DNA of 7,849 bases from WS-9 sp036274595 (GCA_036274595.1 DASUFL010000071.1:1-7849), one strand, 5' to 3'. Shown: positions 1-5,812, counted from the stretch's first letter. The notes: a model not told the origin generated them from the sequence alone. Program-made: numbers and translations.

Positions 1-21
1 CGGGGTCTGCACGGAAGGTGC

Positions 22-34
22 CGGCGCTCCGCCG
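22..34 (-). terminator. Short GC hairpin after the 130-aa gene
   Basis: CGGCG-CTC-CGCCG forms a 5-bp stem with a 3-nt loop, 3 nt past the stop codon of the minus-strand gene. There is no T tract after it, so it may only be a weak or Rho-assisted end, or chance in GC-rich DNA. Confidence 0.25.
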
Positions 35-37
35 TCG

Positions 38-430
38 TCAGACAAGTTCGATGTCGTAGTCGAGGACTCGCGCCAGCCGCTCCCGCAACTCGCGCGACGC
101 CTCTTCGTGCCGGCCCGATTCGTAGCTGATCAAGATGCACTCGTGCTCCGGCTCGAGAAGAAAAGACAGATATGTGCCGTCGGTGTCAGGCCCGTCTGCG
201 AGGACCACGTAGACGGCCCGACCGATCGATCGCCTCACTCGCTCGATCTCTTCGCTGCTTGGGCGATACTCGCCGACCATCCGCAGCATTTGCCGTATCT
301 CTGTCTCCAAGTGGCTCGATGCCTCCTCGACGTCCACCTCGACGTGCGCAAACGAATCGCGCAGCCGCTGGATGACTTCATCGATCGGCAGCGGAGCGCG
401 GTCGGCCTTCGGCCAAAGCTCGTGGGACAT
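38..430 (-). CDS. Hypothetical protein, 130 aa
   Basis: A small soluble acidic protein with no family that I recognise. There is no signal peptide or membrane segment. The N-terminal half (about residues 15-75) is rich in charged residues and looks helical (DEVIQRLRDSF, ETEIRQMLRMVGEY). The middle (about 72-104) has strand-like hydrophobic runs (AVYVVLADG, LSFLLE, CILISYES), and the end is another charged helix (ASRELRERLARVL). The start is an ATG preceded by GAGGTG at 436-441, 5 nt away. The codons are GC-rich at third positions, as in the neighbouring genes, which supports this strand over the equally long antisense frame. The gene lies 226 bp downstream of the SARP-like activator in the same direction, far enough apart that co-transcription is uncertain. 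Function unknown; that it is a real gene is likely. Confidence 0.7.
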   Translation of the reverse strand: MSHELWPKADRAPLPIDEVIQRLRDSFAHVEVDVEEASSHLETEIRQMLRMVGEYRPSSEEIERVRRSIGRAVYVVLADGPDTDGTYLSFLLEPEHECILISYESGRHEEASRELRERLARVLDYDIELV

Positions 431-435
431 GGAGC

Positions 436-441
436 CACCTC
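436..441 (-). promoter_or_regulatory. Ribosome binding site of the 130-aa gene
   Basis: GAGGTG on the minus strand, 5 nt before the ATG. It supports the chosen start. Confidence 0.55.
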
Positions 442-656
442 ACTGGGGGCGAGGGCAGTGCAGCGGCGACGAACCCAATCTACGCTAGGGGCCGCCTGAG
501 GGTGCGAGTGCCGGATTACCGCTTGCGAGGCTCCGTCTCCACGACGGCCGCTAACTCCTGGGTCGGGGACGAGATCGCAGCATAGCAGACGCGGGTCCTC
601 ATCCCGTCCGGCGATGAGATCCTTGTGGAGGCCAGCACTTCCTTCGCGCGCCGAAT
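442..656. other. Intergenic region with no gene seen
   Basis: Between the stop of the SARP-like activator and the ribosome binding site of the 130-aa gene. The open frames crossing it overlap the neighbouring genes out of frame and show no family features. I see no convincing -35/-10 pair and no strong terminator. A lone GAGACGG heptamer occurs on the minus strand at 533-539, without a partner 11 bp away. Confidence 0.5.
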
Positions 657-1451
657 CTACGTTGCGGCACTCTTCCCGAGTGCACGTTGCCCCCACTCCA
701 CCGTCTCCGCGCCGGGCTCTAATCCGTATGTGGATCGGAGCACCTCGACACACTGGCGGTACGCAAGCGCTGCGGCGGCACGATCCCCCAGTTCGCAGTA
801 CGCGCGAATTCGGTCACGGTGAAACGTCTCGAACGAAGGGTCGATCTGCAGGCCCCGCGCCGCGTAGTGGAGCACTCGATCGTGCTGCAGGCTCCCACGA
901 TAGGAATGGACGATCGTTTCGAGCGCCTCCAGGTGTCGAGCCCGCGTCCAATCGCGCGCTCCGACGACCCACGGATAGGACCATCCATCGAGAAGGCGCC
1001 GATCGCACAGGTTGTCGATGAAATGGGCCCGCTCCAGAGGCGACATCGTTCCTGCGTCATCCACGTCCGCATGCTGGGGTTCGGTCAGCCGCAGAAGGTC
1101 CCAGTAATCCACCCTCAGAGGACCCCCACGTGGGCACTCGATCCACCGGCCGTCTGCCTGAATCACGTTGGGCACTCCGGCGCGTTGAAGTGTCGAACCG
1201 ATGATCCAGAGGGCTTGGCGGAACTGTTTCCGTATGTCCCCGTAGGCATCGGTCCAGAGGGCTTGCGCGATCTCTTCGCGCGAGTGCTCGCCAACGGGCG
1301 CGAGAACGACGTAAGCCAGGAGCTGCTCTGCCTTGTGGGGTAGCGAAATCCGCTCGGCGTTCGCACGAACCCAGAGCGCGAACCTACCGAACAGCTTCAA
1401 CTCGAGGTGAGGCCCCGAGGTCCGATGCGGCACCCTTCCCGTCCTTCCCAT
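657..1451 (-). CDS. SARP-like transcriptional activator with BTAD domain
   Basis: A 264-residue stand-alone regulator. Residues about 16-110 fit the OmpR-like winged-helix DNA-binding domain of SARP proteins: LELKLFGRFALWV start, LPHKAEQLLAYVVLAP, then SREEIAQALW, and a likely recognition helix around 73-92 (IRKQFRQALWIIGSTLQ). Residues about 116-258 are a bacterial transcriptional activator domain of TPR-like helices, ending in the typical HRDRIRAYCELGDRAAAALAYRQC...LRSTYGLEPGAET. There is no ATPase or kinase part, so it matches the short SARP class, whose members bind direct repeats near -35 and recruit RNA polymerase. The ATG start has GGAGGG 7 nt upstream. Heptamer arrays with 11-bp spacing lie directly upstream and face both this gene and the divergent lipoprotein, so autoregulation is likely. 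The inducing signal is not visible. Confidence 0.85.
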   Translation of the reverse strand: MGRTGRVPHRTSGPHLELKLFGRFALWVRANAERISLPHKAEQLLAYVVLAPVGEHSREEIAQALWTDAYGDIRKQFRQALWIIGSTLQRAGVPNVIQADGRWIECPRGGPLRVDYWDLLRLTEPQHADVDDAGTMSPLERAHFIDNLCDRRLLDGWSYPWVVGARDWTRARHLEALETIVHSYRGSLQHDRVLHYAARGLQIDPSFETFHRDRIRAYCELGDRAAAALAYRQCVEVLRSTYGLEPGAETVEWGQRALGKSAAT

Positions 1452-1458
1452 GAGTGTT

Positions 1459-1464
1459 CCCTCC
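1459..1464 (-). promoter_or_regulatory. Ribosome binding site of the SARP-like gene
   Basis: GGAGGG on the minus strand, 7 nt before the ATG at 1451. It fixes the start of the activator. Confidence 0.65.
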
Positions 1465-1488
1465 GTGCAGGTGCCCCCCTGGCGTGAG

Positions 1489-1521
1489 AAGTCTCTGGGT
1501 CAAACGTCTTCCAAACGTCTC
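1489..1521 (-). promoter_or_regulatory. Candidate activator sites facing the SARP-like gene
   Basis: Read on the minus strand: GAGACGT (1521-1515), AAGACGT exactly 11 bp later (1510-1504), and GAGACTT 15 bp further on (1495-1489). The first two belong to a longer 9-bp direct repeat AGACGTTTG. A TTGACC that could act as a -35 box directly follows the second copy (1503-1498), but I see no good -10 box. The core matches the array at 1621-1660. Assigning these sites to the SARP-like protein is inference from spacing and position. Confidence 0.5.
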
Positions 1522-1582
1522 TCCATCGCGCTCCCTCGCGAACTGCGACTACCGGATGAAGTCGCTTCCACCTTGGTTAAAA

Positions 1583-1596
1583 CGCCGAAGACGGCG
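1583..1596. repeat. 5-bp inverted repeat with 4-nt loop
   Basis: CGCCG-AAGA-CGGCG in the gap between the activator and the lipoprotein. It is short enough to be chance in GC-rich DNA. Listed because a second hairpin follows 8 bp later, just before the heptamer array. Confidence 0.25.
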
Positions 1597-1604
1597 CCGT
1601 GACG

Positions 1605-1623
1605 CTCCGGAAGCAATCCGGAG
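1605..1623. repeat. 6-bp inverted repeat abutting the heptamer array
   Basis: CTCCGG-AAGCAAT-CCGGAG, a perfect 6-bp inverted repeat with a 7-nt centre. Its last three bases are the first three of the heptamer array at 1621. It could be a protein site or a hairpin ending transcripts that arise upstream; there is no T tract. Confidence 0.35.
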
Positions 1624-1660
1624 ACGACGCCGAGATGCAGGCGAGACACAAAAGAGACAC
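1621..1660 (+). promoter_or_regulatory. Four direct heptamers at 11-bp steps: candidate SARP box
   Basis: GAGACGA (1621-1627), GAGATGC (1632-1638), GAGACAC (1643-1649) and GAGACAC (1654-1660) start exactly 11 bp apart, leaving 4-bp spacers. Known SARP regulators bind direct heptamers with 4-bp spacers on one face of the helix, close to -35. The array ends 45 bp before the lipoprotein ATG and shares its promoter region with the divergent SARP-like gene. No recognisable -10 box follows, as is usual for SARP-dependent promoters with weak cores. The repeats are seen directly; binding by the neighbouring activator is inferred. Confidence 0.65.
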
Positions 1661-1692
1661 GCATCCTCTGGAGCGCAGCCGAAGTCTCCACT

Positions 1693-1701
1693 GGGAGGAG
1701 G
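1693..1701 (+). promoter_or_regulatory. Ribosome binding site of the PEGA lipoprotein
   Basis: GGGAGGAGG, 4 nt before the ATG at 1706. It decides this start over the longer open frame that begins near 1454. That longer frame would add an Arg-rich stretch in front of the signal peptide and run through the heptamer array. Confidence 0.75.
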
Positions 1702-1705
1702 TTCG

Positions 1706-2200
1706 ATGTCTCTGTACATTCGGTGGCGTTCGATCGGTTACCTCGTGGTGTTGCCCAGTCTGAGTCTCGCCCTCTTTGGCTGCGGTTCCTCAACCATGGG
1801 CGAGCTGACTCCGTGCACCGTCATTGAGCCGCCCATTGGCGAGGCACGTCCTTCCCTCACCGTGACCTCCACTCCATCTGGGGCCGAGGTATGGGTCGGT
1901 CCCGGGACCATCGAATCGTCGCTCGTTGGAGTGGACAGGGCGGCATCGTCGTCCCGACTCCTTGGGCACACCCCGGTCACTGCGAGGCTTGCTCCGGAGG
2001 ACGTCTCGCCGGATGGAGAGCTCGAGTATTCCGTTCGGTATCGTGCGATCCGTCGGGACGGTCGAATTGCCAACACGCCACACATCATCGAAGCTGGGGG
2101 CTCCGTCCGCATACACGCCAACCTCCACACCACCCTCACCGAAGAGATCCCATCGACGGAGTTGGCTCCGAGCCTTCGGCCGGGCCACACAACACATTGA
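1706..2200 (+). CDS. PEGA-domain lipoprotein, 164 aa
   Basis: The N-terminus is a lipoprotein signal peptide: MSLYIRWRS, a hydrophobic run (about residues 10-24), then LALFGC with the lipidated cysteine at 26. Phe at -2 is slightly unusual for a lipobox. Residues about 50-97 fit a PEGA domain: LTVTSTPSGAEVWVG ... LLGHTPVTARL. A Ser/Val-rich insert of roughly 16 residues sits between the two strand pairs, longer than in a standard PEGA. The rest (about 105-145) has further strand-like segments (YSVRYRAIRR, GSVRIHANL), so the whole is probably a small beta-rich domain anchored to the envelope. PEGA domains are thought to mediate protein or wall contacts; the ligand here is unknown. It is divergent from the SARP-like gene and preceded by its candidate binding array, so it is the obvious target of that activator. 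Confidence 0.8.
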   Translation: MSLYIRWRSIGYLVVLPSLSLALFGCGSSTMGELTPCTVIEPPIGEARPSLTVTSTPSGAEVWVGPGTIESSLVGVDRAASSSRLLGHTPVTARLAPEDVSPDGELEYSVRYRAIRRDGRIANTPHIIEAGGSVRIHANLHTTLTEEIPSTELAPSLRPGHTTH

Positions 2201-2353
2201 AAGCGCAAGCAACAGGCGTGCCCGGCAACGTCAAGGCCAACCCGGCGAGAGGCTGAAGGGGCGAAGCTCTGCAAGGCCAAGGAGTTTGGAAATCGACCGG
2301 CACCGTTGCTGATCACATGGAAGAGTAGGACGGTCGTTCGCTGTCCAGGAATC

Positions 2354-2381
2354 ACGACAACTCGACTGTCGTCAGACGACA
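2354..2381 (+). repeat. Three-part inverted repeat ACGACA / TGTCGT / ACGACA
   Basis: TGTCGTC-A-GACGACA (2367-2381) is a perfect 7-bp palindrome with a 1-base centre. A further ACGACA at 2354-2359 pairs equally well with the TGTCGT at 2367-2372 across 7 nt. It lies 62 bp upstream of the next gene start. It could be an operator, or two mutually exclusive RNA hairpins. The rest of the gap from 2201 to 2433 shows nothing else that I can name. Confidence 0.4.
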
Positions 2382-2433
2382 CCACGGGAACGAGGCAAAA
2401 CCGAGGCGGGGCAGCCAAATGTCTCGGGGCAAA

Positions 2434-2440
2434 GGGAGGG
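2434..2440 (+). promoter_or_regulatory. Ribosome binding site deciding a GTG start
   Basis: GGGAGGG, 3 nt before GTG at 2444 (the GGAGG core is 4 nt away). The open frame reaches back to a TTG near 2306, but no comparable site precedes that codon and the extra residues look like untranslated sequence. Confidence 0.55.
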
Positions 2441-2443
2441 GGC

Positions 2444-2821
2444 GTGACGCGAACCGAATTCGGGACCAGGGCGCAGGAGCTAATCCGAGCGATCGAGAAT
2501 GGGCCTCCCTACATCGTGCGCTTCCACTGGGACGGCGGGAATCTTGAACGGGAACGAATCGTCGTGATCGAGGCACTCGCAGCGTGTTTCGGGGTCAGGG
2601 AGCTCGGCATGGAACAGACGATCGACCGTTTGGATGGGGCCCTGGGATCCCTGGAGTACAGGGTCCAATACGCGTTCTGGCTCCTTCGGATCTTCGACCT
2701 CTCGCTCGGGTTCACGCACGGATGGGAATCAGTGGCGGTGGACTCCCATGGGAGCCGAGCGGCGTACCGCATTTCCCTGCGTGTGGATCGGTCTCGGTAT
2801 CGGGGGTACGACGAGTCGTAA
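2444..2821 (+). CDS. Hypothetical protein, 125 aa
   Basis: I do not recognise this protein. With the GTG start it is a soluble, mixed-charge protein of 125 residues. Its N-terminal half has alternating helices and strands (RAQELIRAIENG, PYIVRFHWDGG, RERIVVIEALAACFGV). Near the middle are two likely helices (GMEQTIDRLDGALGSLEYR, then VQYAFWLLRIFDLSLGF). The end, AYRISLRVDRSRYRGYDES, is strand-like and basic. The hydrophobic VQYAFWLLRIF stretch is too short and interrupted to be a clear membrane segment. There is no signal peptide. It follows the lipoprotein gene by 243 bp on the same strand, and a 15-bp palindrome lies in that gap, so it may have its own control. It is convergent with the secreted repeat protein, 33 bp away. 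Confidence 0.6.
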   Translation: MTRTEFGTRAQELIRAIENGPPYIVRFHWDGGNLERERIVVIEALAACFGVRELGMEQTIDRLDGALGSLEYRVQYAFWLLRIFDLSLGFTHGWESVAVDSHGSRAAYRISLRVDRSRYRGYDES

Positions 2822-2861
2822 GAGGCAGGCCACCCCCGTCGACGCAGCGGGAGCCTACCTC
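2822..2861. terminator. Hairpin between convergent genes, possible two-way terminator
   Basis: GAGGCAGGC (2822-2830) faces GCCTACCTC (2853-2861). The arms pair at 8 of 9 positions, and read as minus-strand RNA the ninth is a G-U pair. Inside, CCCG (2835-2838) pairs with CGGG (2848-2851). It begins directly after the stop of the plus-strand gene and its right arm contains the stop codon of the minus-strand gene. There is no T tract on either side, so it is not a classical intrinsic terminator. Confidence 0.45.
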
Positions 2862-5554
2862 GCGACCACGATCTTCCTCACGTCAACCTCGCCGTTCATC
2901 TCGAGCCGCGCGAAATAGGCGCCGGACGCGACAGCGCGGCCGGAGCGATCCCGGCCGTCCCACATCGCGGTGCGCCACCCCGCCGCCTCGGTGCGATCGA
3001 CGACGGTCGTGACGAGCCTCCCATGGAGGTCGTAGATCGAGAGCCGCACGCGGCCCGACTGCGGGATGCCATACGTGAGCTGCCCATTCGCGCCGAACGG
3101 GTTCGGATGGATCGACGCGAGGCTCATCACTCGTGGGGCGCCCACTTCGTCCGCCGCCGTGACCCATGCTTCCGCGGAATTCTCGGCCCCGCGCACGTCG
3201 CTGACCACAAGGCGATACCCGTATCGTGTGCCCGGGCTCACCGACGTGTCCTCGAAGAGGATGCGATGGCTCGCGTCGGGCTCGGGATGCCCCAGCAGCT
3301 CCCAGTCGGTCGTCTCGGTGCGGCGATAGACGCTAGTCGACACGATCGCGTCTCCAGACGCGTGCCACACGATCCGGATTCCACGTGCGTCGGACTCGGC
3401 GGTCATGGTCGCGAGGGCGACCGCGGTCGAAACACCGGTGAACCCGGCGATGTACGACTGGGCCGATGTTCCGACCGCCCGGAAGGCACCCCCTGCGTAA
3501 AGCGCCGAGGGGCCGGTCGCGAGGCATGTGGGATAGTTGTCGAGGTTTGGATCCCAGCTCGTGGGCACGCCGGTCGAAAGATCGAGCTCCGCGAGATAAT
3601 GCCTCTCCACCGCATTGAAGTTGGTGAAACCTCCCGCCACGAAGACATGGGAGCCGGTCAGCGCCATGGCCAATATGGCGCCATTCGGGCTCGGGTCCCA
3701 GGAGGTCGCATTGCCCGTGGCTGCATCGAGCGCCGCGAGGTAGATCCTCACCTGCCCGTCGATAGCGGTGAAGCCGCCGCCGACGTAGACCGTCGAGCCG
3801 TCGACCGCGATGGCGGAAACAATGCCGTCCGGACTCGGATTCCAGGAGGTCGCCGCACCCGTGGCATCGAGGGCCGCGAGGTAGCTCCTGGACGCTCCTC
3901 CGATGTTGAAAAAGAATCCGCCCGCGTAGACGGTCGAGCCACTCACCGCGAGGGCATTCACATCGCCGTCCGCCCCGGGGTTCCATGCGGTGGCCGTGCC
4001 GGTCGATAGGCTCAGCTGCGCGATGTGTTGCCTCACCGCCCCACCGGCGGTCGCAAACATTCCGCCGACGTAGATCGTGGAGCCGCTCAGCGCGAGGCTC
4101 GAGACGGGCCCGCCCGCACCAGGATTCCAAGAGGTCAGCGCTCCGGTCCCCGCGTCGACCGCCGCAAGGTGGCTCCGCGGTTGCCCGCTGACCGTGGTGA
4201 AGAATCCGCCCATGTAGAGGGTCGAGCCGTTCAAGACCATGGCGTTGACTGCACCCCCCACCGCTGGGTTCCAAGCGGTGGGCACGCCGGTGGCGGCATC
4301 CAGAGCCGCGGCGCCAATTCTCTGTACGCCGCCGAAGCCCGTAAACGCTCCGCCCGCGTACACGGTCGTTCCGCTCAACGCCAGATCGAGGACCTGGCTG
4401 TTCGGATGGGGACTCCATGCGGTCGCCGCTCCGGTCCCGGCATCGATCGCGGCGAGCCACAATCTGAGTGTCGGGCCGATGAAGCTGAACCCACCGCTGA
4501 CGTAGACGGTCGAGCCGCTCACCAGGATATTGTCGACCTGGCCGTTCAGAAGCGGGTCCCAGGACGTGGGGGCTCCGGTCGAAGCACTGAGCGCTGCGAG
4601 GCAGAATCTGGGCACACCACCGACTGTCTGGAACGCTCCGCCCGCGTAGACCGTGGCGCCGCTCACGGCGATCGCAAAAACGTAGCTATCGCAGTCGGGA
4701 TTCCATGAAGTGGCGAGCCCGTCCGATTTGTTGACGGCAGCGATATGGTTCCTGGCCGTGACACCGACATGGGTGAAGAGCCCGCCCACGTAGACGACGG
4801 AGCCGCTCACGGCGAGCGCATCGACCTCGCCATCCGGGAGCGGGTTCCAGGAGGTCGCGGCGCCCGTGGCGTCGATCGCCGCGAGCATGTTCCTTAGCTG
4901 GCCGCCGATCGAAGTGAAGCTCCCCCCGGCATAGACGGTCGTGCCGTCCACCACCAGCACACGCGGCGGTGAGTTGGCGCCGGGGTTCCAGGACGTGGCG
5001 GCGCCGGTCGAGCCATCCAGGGCGGCGATGAAGGTCCTCGCCGCTCCGCCGACATTCGTGAAACCTCCGCCCACGTAGACTGTCGTGCCGCCCACGGCGA
5101 TGCAGGTGATGGCGCCGTCGGGAGCCGGGTTCCAGGAGGGATCGACCGAGTAGTCCGAAAGGATGTGCGCGAGGCCACTCCTTGCGACGCCCCCGACCTT
5201 CGTGAAATTGCCGCCGATGTACCAACCGCCCGAGCCGTCGGGGGCCACCGCGACGACGTCACCCGCGACCGCCGGATACGATGGGAGGAGAGCCCCGGTC
5301 GTTCCGTTGATCGGGACTCCGCTCCCCGTGGAAGGAGCGACTTCGGTGAAGGCTCCGCCCAGGTAGACAGTCCCCCCTGAGACCACGACCGCGTTCACGG
5401 GTCCGTTGGTCACGAAGAGGTTCGTGTCGAGGACCTGGGCCCCGGCGTTGCTGGTCGCGAACGAGCTGGTTGCGGCCGCGACGCAGAGCGCCAGTACGAG
5501 CGTCCGTGTCCCTCCCCCGCCCTGGAGTCTCGAAGTTCCGTTTCCTGTTTTCAC
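2855..5554 (-). CDS. Secreted delta-60-type repeat protein with FN3-like and C-terminal sorting/FlgD-Ig domain
   Basis: An 899-residue exported protein starting at GTG. Residues 1-39 are a signal peptide (basic start, TLVLALCVAAATSS core, probable cleavage after AGA). Residues about 51-704 are fourteen repeats of about 47 residues with the pattern GxVxALAVSGSTVYxGGxFTxxGGxxRxxLAALDxxTGxxTSWNP, which fits the delta-60/DUF5122 family of propeller-like repeats. Residues about 711-803 look like a fibronectin type III module (RIVWHASGD ... YGYRLVVSDVRG). Residues 813-899 are a FlgD-Ig/type A sorting-like end (HPNPF at 816-820, SIYDLHGR at 839-846, SGAYFARLEMNG, RKIVVAR). Such ends occur on secreted or surface proteins of FCB-group bacteria; whether a type IX secretion system exists here cannot be seen. 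Probably a surface adhesion or binding protein. It is divergent from the BlaI-type operon; no clear promoter was found. Confidence 0.9.
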   Translation of the reverse strand: MKTGNGTSRLQGGGGTRTLVLALCVAAATSSFATSNAGAQVLDTNLFVTNGPVNAVVVSGGTVYLGGAFTEVAPSTGSGVPINGTTGALLPSYPAVAGDVVAVAPDGSGGWYIGGNFTKVGGVARSGLAHILSDYSVDPSWNPAPDGAITCIAVGGTTVYVGGGFTNVGGAARTFIAALDGSTGAATSWNPGANSPPRVLVVDGTTVYAGGSFTSIGGQLRNMLAAIDATGAATSWNPLPDGEVDALAVSGSVVYVGGLFTHVGVTARNHIAAVNKSDGLATSWNPDCDSYVFAIAVSGATVYAGGAFQTVGGVPRFCLAALSASTGAPTSWDPLLNGQVDNILVSGSTVYVSGGFSFIGPTLRLWLAAIDAGTGAATAWSPHPNSQVLDLALSGTTVYAGGAFTGFGGVQRIGAAALDAATGVPTAWNPAVGGAVNAMVLNGSTLYMGGFFTTVSGQPRSHLAAVDAGTGALTSWNPGAGGPVSSLALSGSTIYVGGMFATAGGAVRQHIAQLSLSTGTATAWNPGADGDVNALAVSGSTVYAGGFFFNIGGASRSYLAALDATGAATSWNPSPDGIVSAIAVDGSTVYVGGGFTAIDGQVRIYLAALDAATGNATSWDPSPNGAILAMALTGSHVFVAGGFTNFNAVERHYLAELDLSTGVPTSWDPNLDNYPTCLATGPSALYAGGAFRAVGTSAQSYIAGFTGVSTAVALATMTAESDARGIRIVWHASGDAIVSTSVYRRTETTDWELLGHPEPDASHRILFEDTSVSPGTRYGYRLVVSDVRGAENSAEAWVTAADEVGAPRVMSLASIHPNPFGANGQLTYGIPQSGRVRLSIYDLHGRLVTTVVDRTEAAGWRTAMWDGRDRSGRAVASGAYFARLEMNGEVDVRKIVVAR
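3443..5404 (-). repeat. Fourteen tandem ~47-residue propeller-type repeats
   Basis: This is the coding repeat block of the secreted protein, about 140 nt per unit. Each unit has a VYxGGxF signature, an R-x-x-L/I-A position and a closing W-N/D/S-P. The first two and the last are the most divergent: unit 1 lacks the Trp-Asn-Pro close, unit 2 has GGWYIGGNF, and the last unit stops before the WNP. Central units are similar but not identical in DNA, so the block is old rather than a fresh expansion. Confidence 0.85.
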
Positions 5555-5559
5555 GTCAT

Positions 5560-5568
5560 CCCCCTTCC
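5560..5568 (-). promoter_or_regulatory. Ribosome binding site of the secreted repeat protein
   Basis: GGAAGGGGG on the minus strand, 5 nt before the GTG at 5554. An ATG at 5559-5557 is just upstream, but that frame hits TGA after two codons, so the GTG is the start. Confidence 0.55.
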
Positions 5569-5756
5569 GACAGGTGAATCGGCCAAGAAGTGCATATGGG
5601 ACGCGTAAAGGCGGGACAAAGAAGCTCAGGAGGGACGAGCAGAGGGAGACGTTTCACGGTTCCAACCCCCCGGTGGAATGTGATGCCGTCCTTTGGCTGG
5701 AAAATGCGTCGAGGTCGGGGAGCATAGGGCCCCGCCTGTCGAAGGTCAAAAGGGGA

Positions 5757-5786
5757 TTGACAGCCACCGGGGCGGGTGCTAATAAT
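5757..5786 (+). promoter_or_regulatory. Sigma-70-type promoter of the BlaI/M56 operon
   Basis: A perfect TTGACA (5757-5762), an 18-bp spacer, then AATAAT (5781-5786), which matches TATAAT at five of six positions. TAATAA at 5780-5785 is the alternative with a 17-bp spacer. It is the clearest promoter in the window. The -10 box lies inside the first palindromic operator. Confidence 0.75.
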
Positions 5787-5793
5787 TCAGCAC
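5776..5793. promoter_or_regulatory. Candidate BlaI-type operator 1
   Basis: GTGCTAATAATTCAGCAC: 5-bp arms GTGCT and AGCAC around 8 bp, with one more symmetric A/T pair inside. It covers the whole -10 box, so a dimer bound here would block polymerase. Most likely the target of the repressor encoded 31 bp downstream; that is inference from position and symmetry. Confidence 0.65.
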
Positions 5794-5810
5794 TGCTAAA
5801 AATCCAGCAT
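5793..5810. promoter_or_regulatory. Candidate BlaI-type operator 2
   Basis: CTGCTAAAAATCCAGCAT: the same TGCT-N8-AGCA layout, starting 17 bp after operator 1 and sharing one base with it. The 16-bp cores of the two sites agree at 14 positions. It lies over the expected transcription start and early leader, and ends just before the ribosome binding site. Confidence 0.65.
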
Positions 5811-5812
5811 AC

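Noticed and set aside
31..44. GTCGTCAGAC shared with the palindrome near 2369
   Set aside because: Ten-base matches are expected by chance in a window of this size, and the copy here is not palindromic.
107..499. 130-codon plus-strand frame opposite the first gene
   Set aside because: Codon use and the GAGGTG site favour the minus-strand gene. The plus frame has no ribosome binding site and extends into non-coding sequence.
235..753. 172-codon minus-strand frame bridging the first gene and the SARP-like gene
   Set aside because: It overlaps the coding sequence of both genes out of frame, is Arg/Cys-rich and lacks a ribosome binding site.
1454..1705. N-terminal extension of the lipoprotein to an upstream start
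   Set aside because: It would add an Arg-rich stretch ahead of a standard lipoprotein signal peptide and run through the heptamer array. The GGGAGGAGG before 1706 fixes the start.
3023..4009. Long frames opposite or out of frame with the secreted repeat protein (also 3333-4460, 4025-4708, 4686-5225)
   Set aside because: They copy the 140-nt period of the real gene as Arg/Gly/Asp-rich nonsense and have no signal peptide or domains. They are shadows of the repeats.
3443..5404. Possible CRISPR or satellite array because of the regular spacing
   Set aside because: The units are degenerate and coding throughout, with a conserved amino-acid pattern. There are no identical repeats with unique spacers.
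5615..5620. TTTGTC on the minus strand as a -35 box for the repeat protein, with TATGCA near 5591
   Set aside because: Both boxes match poorly and the spacing had to be adjusted, so I do not call a promoter there.
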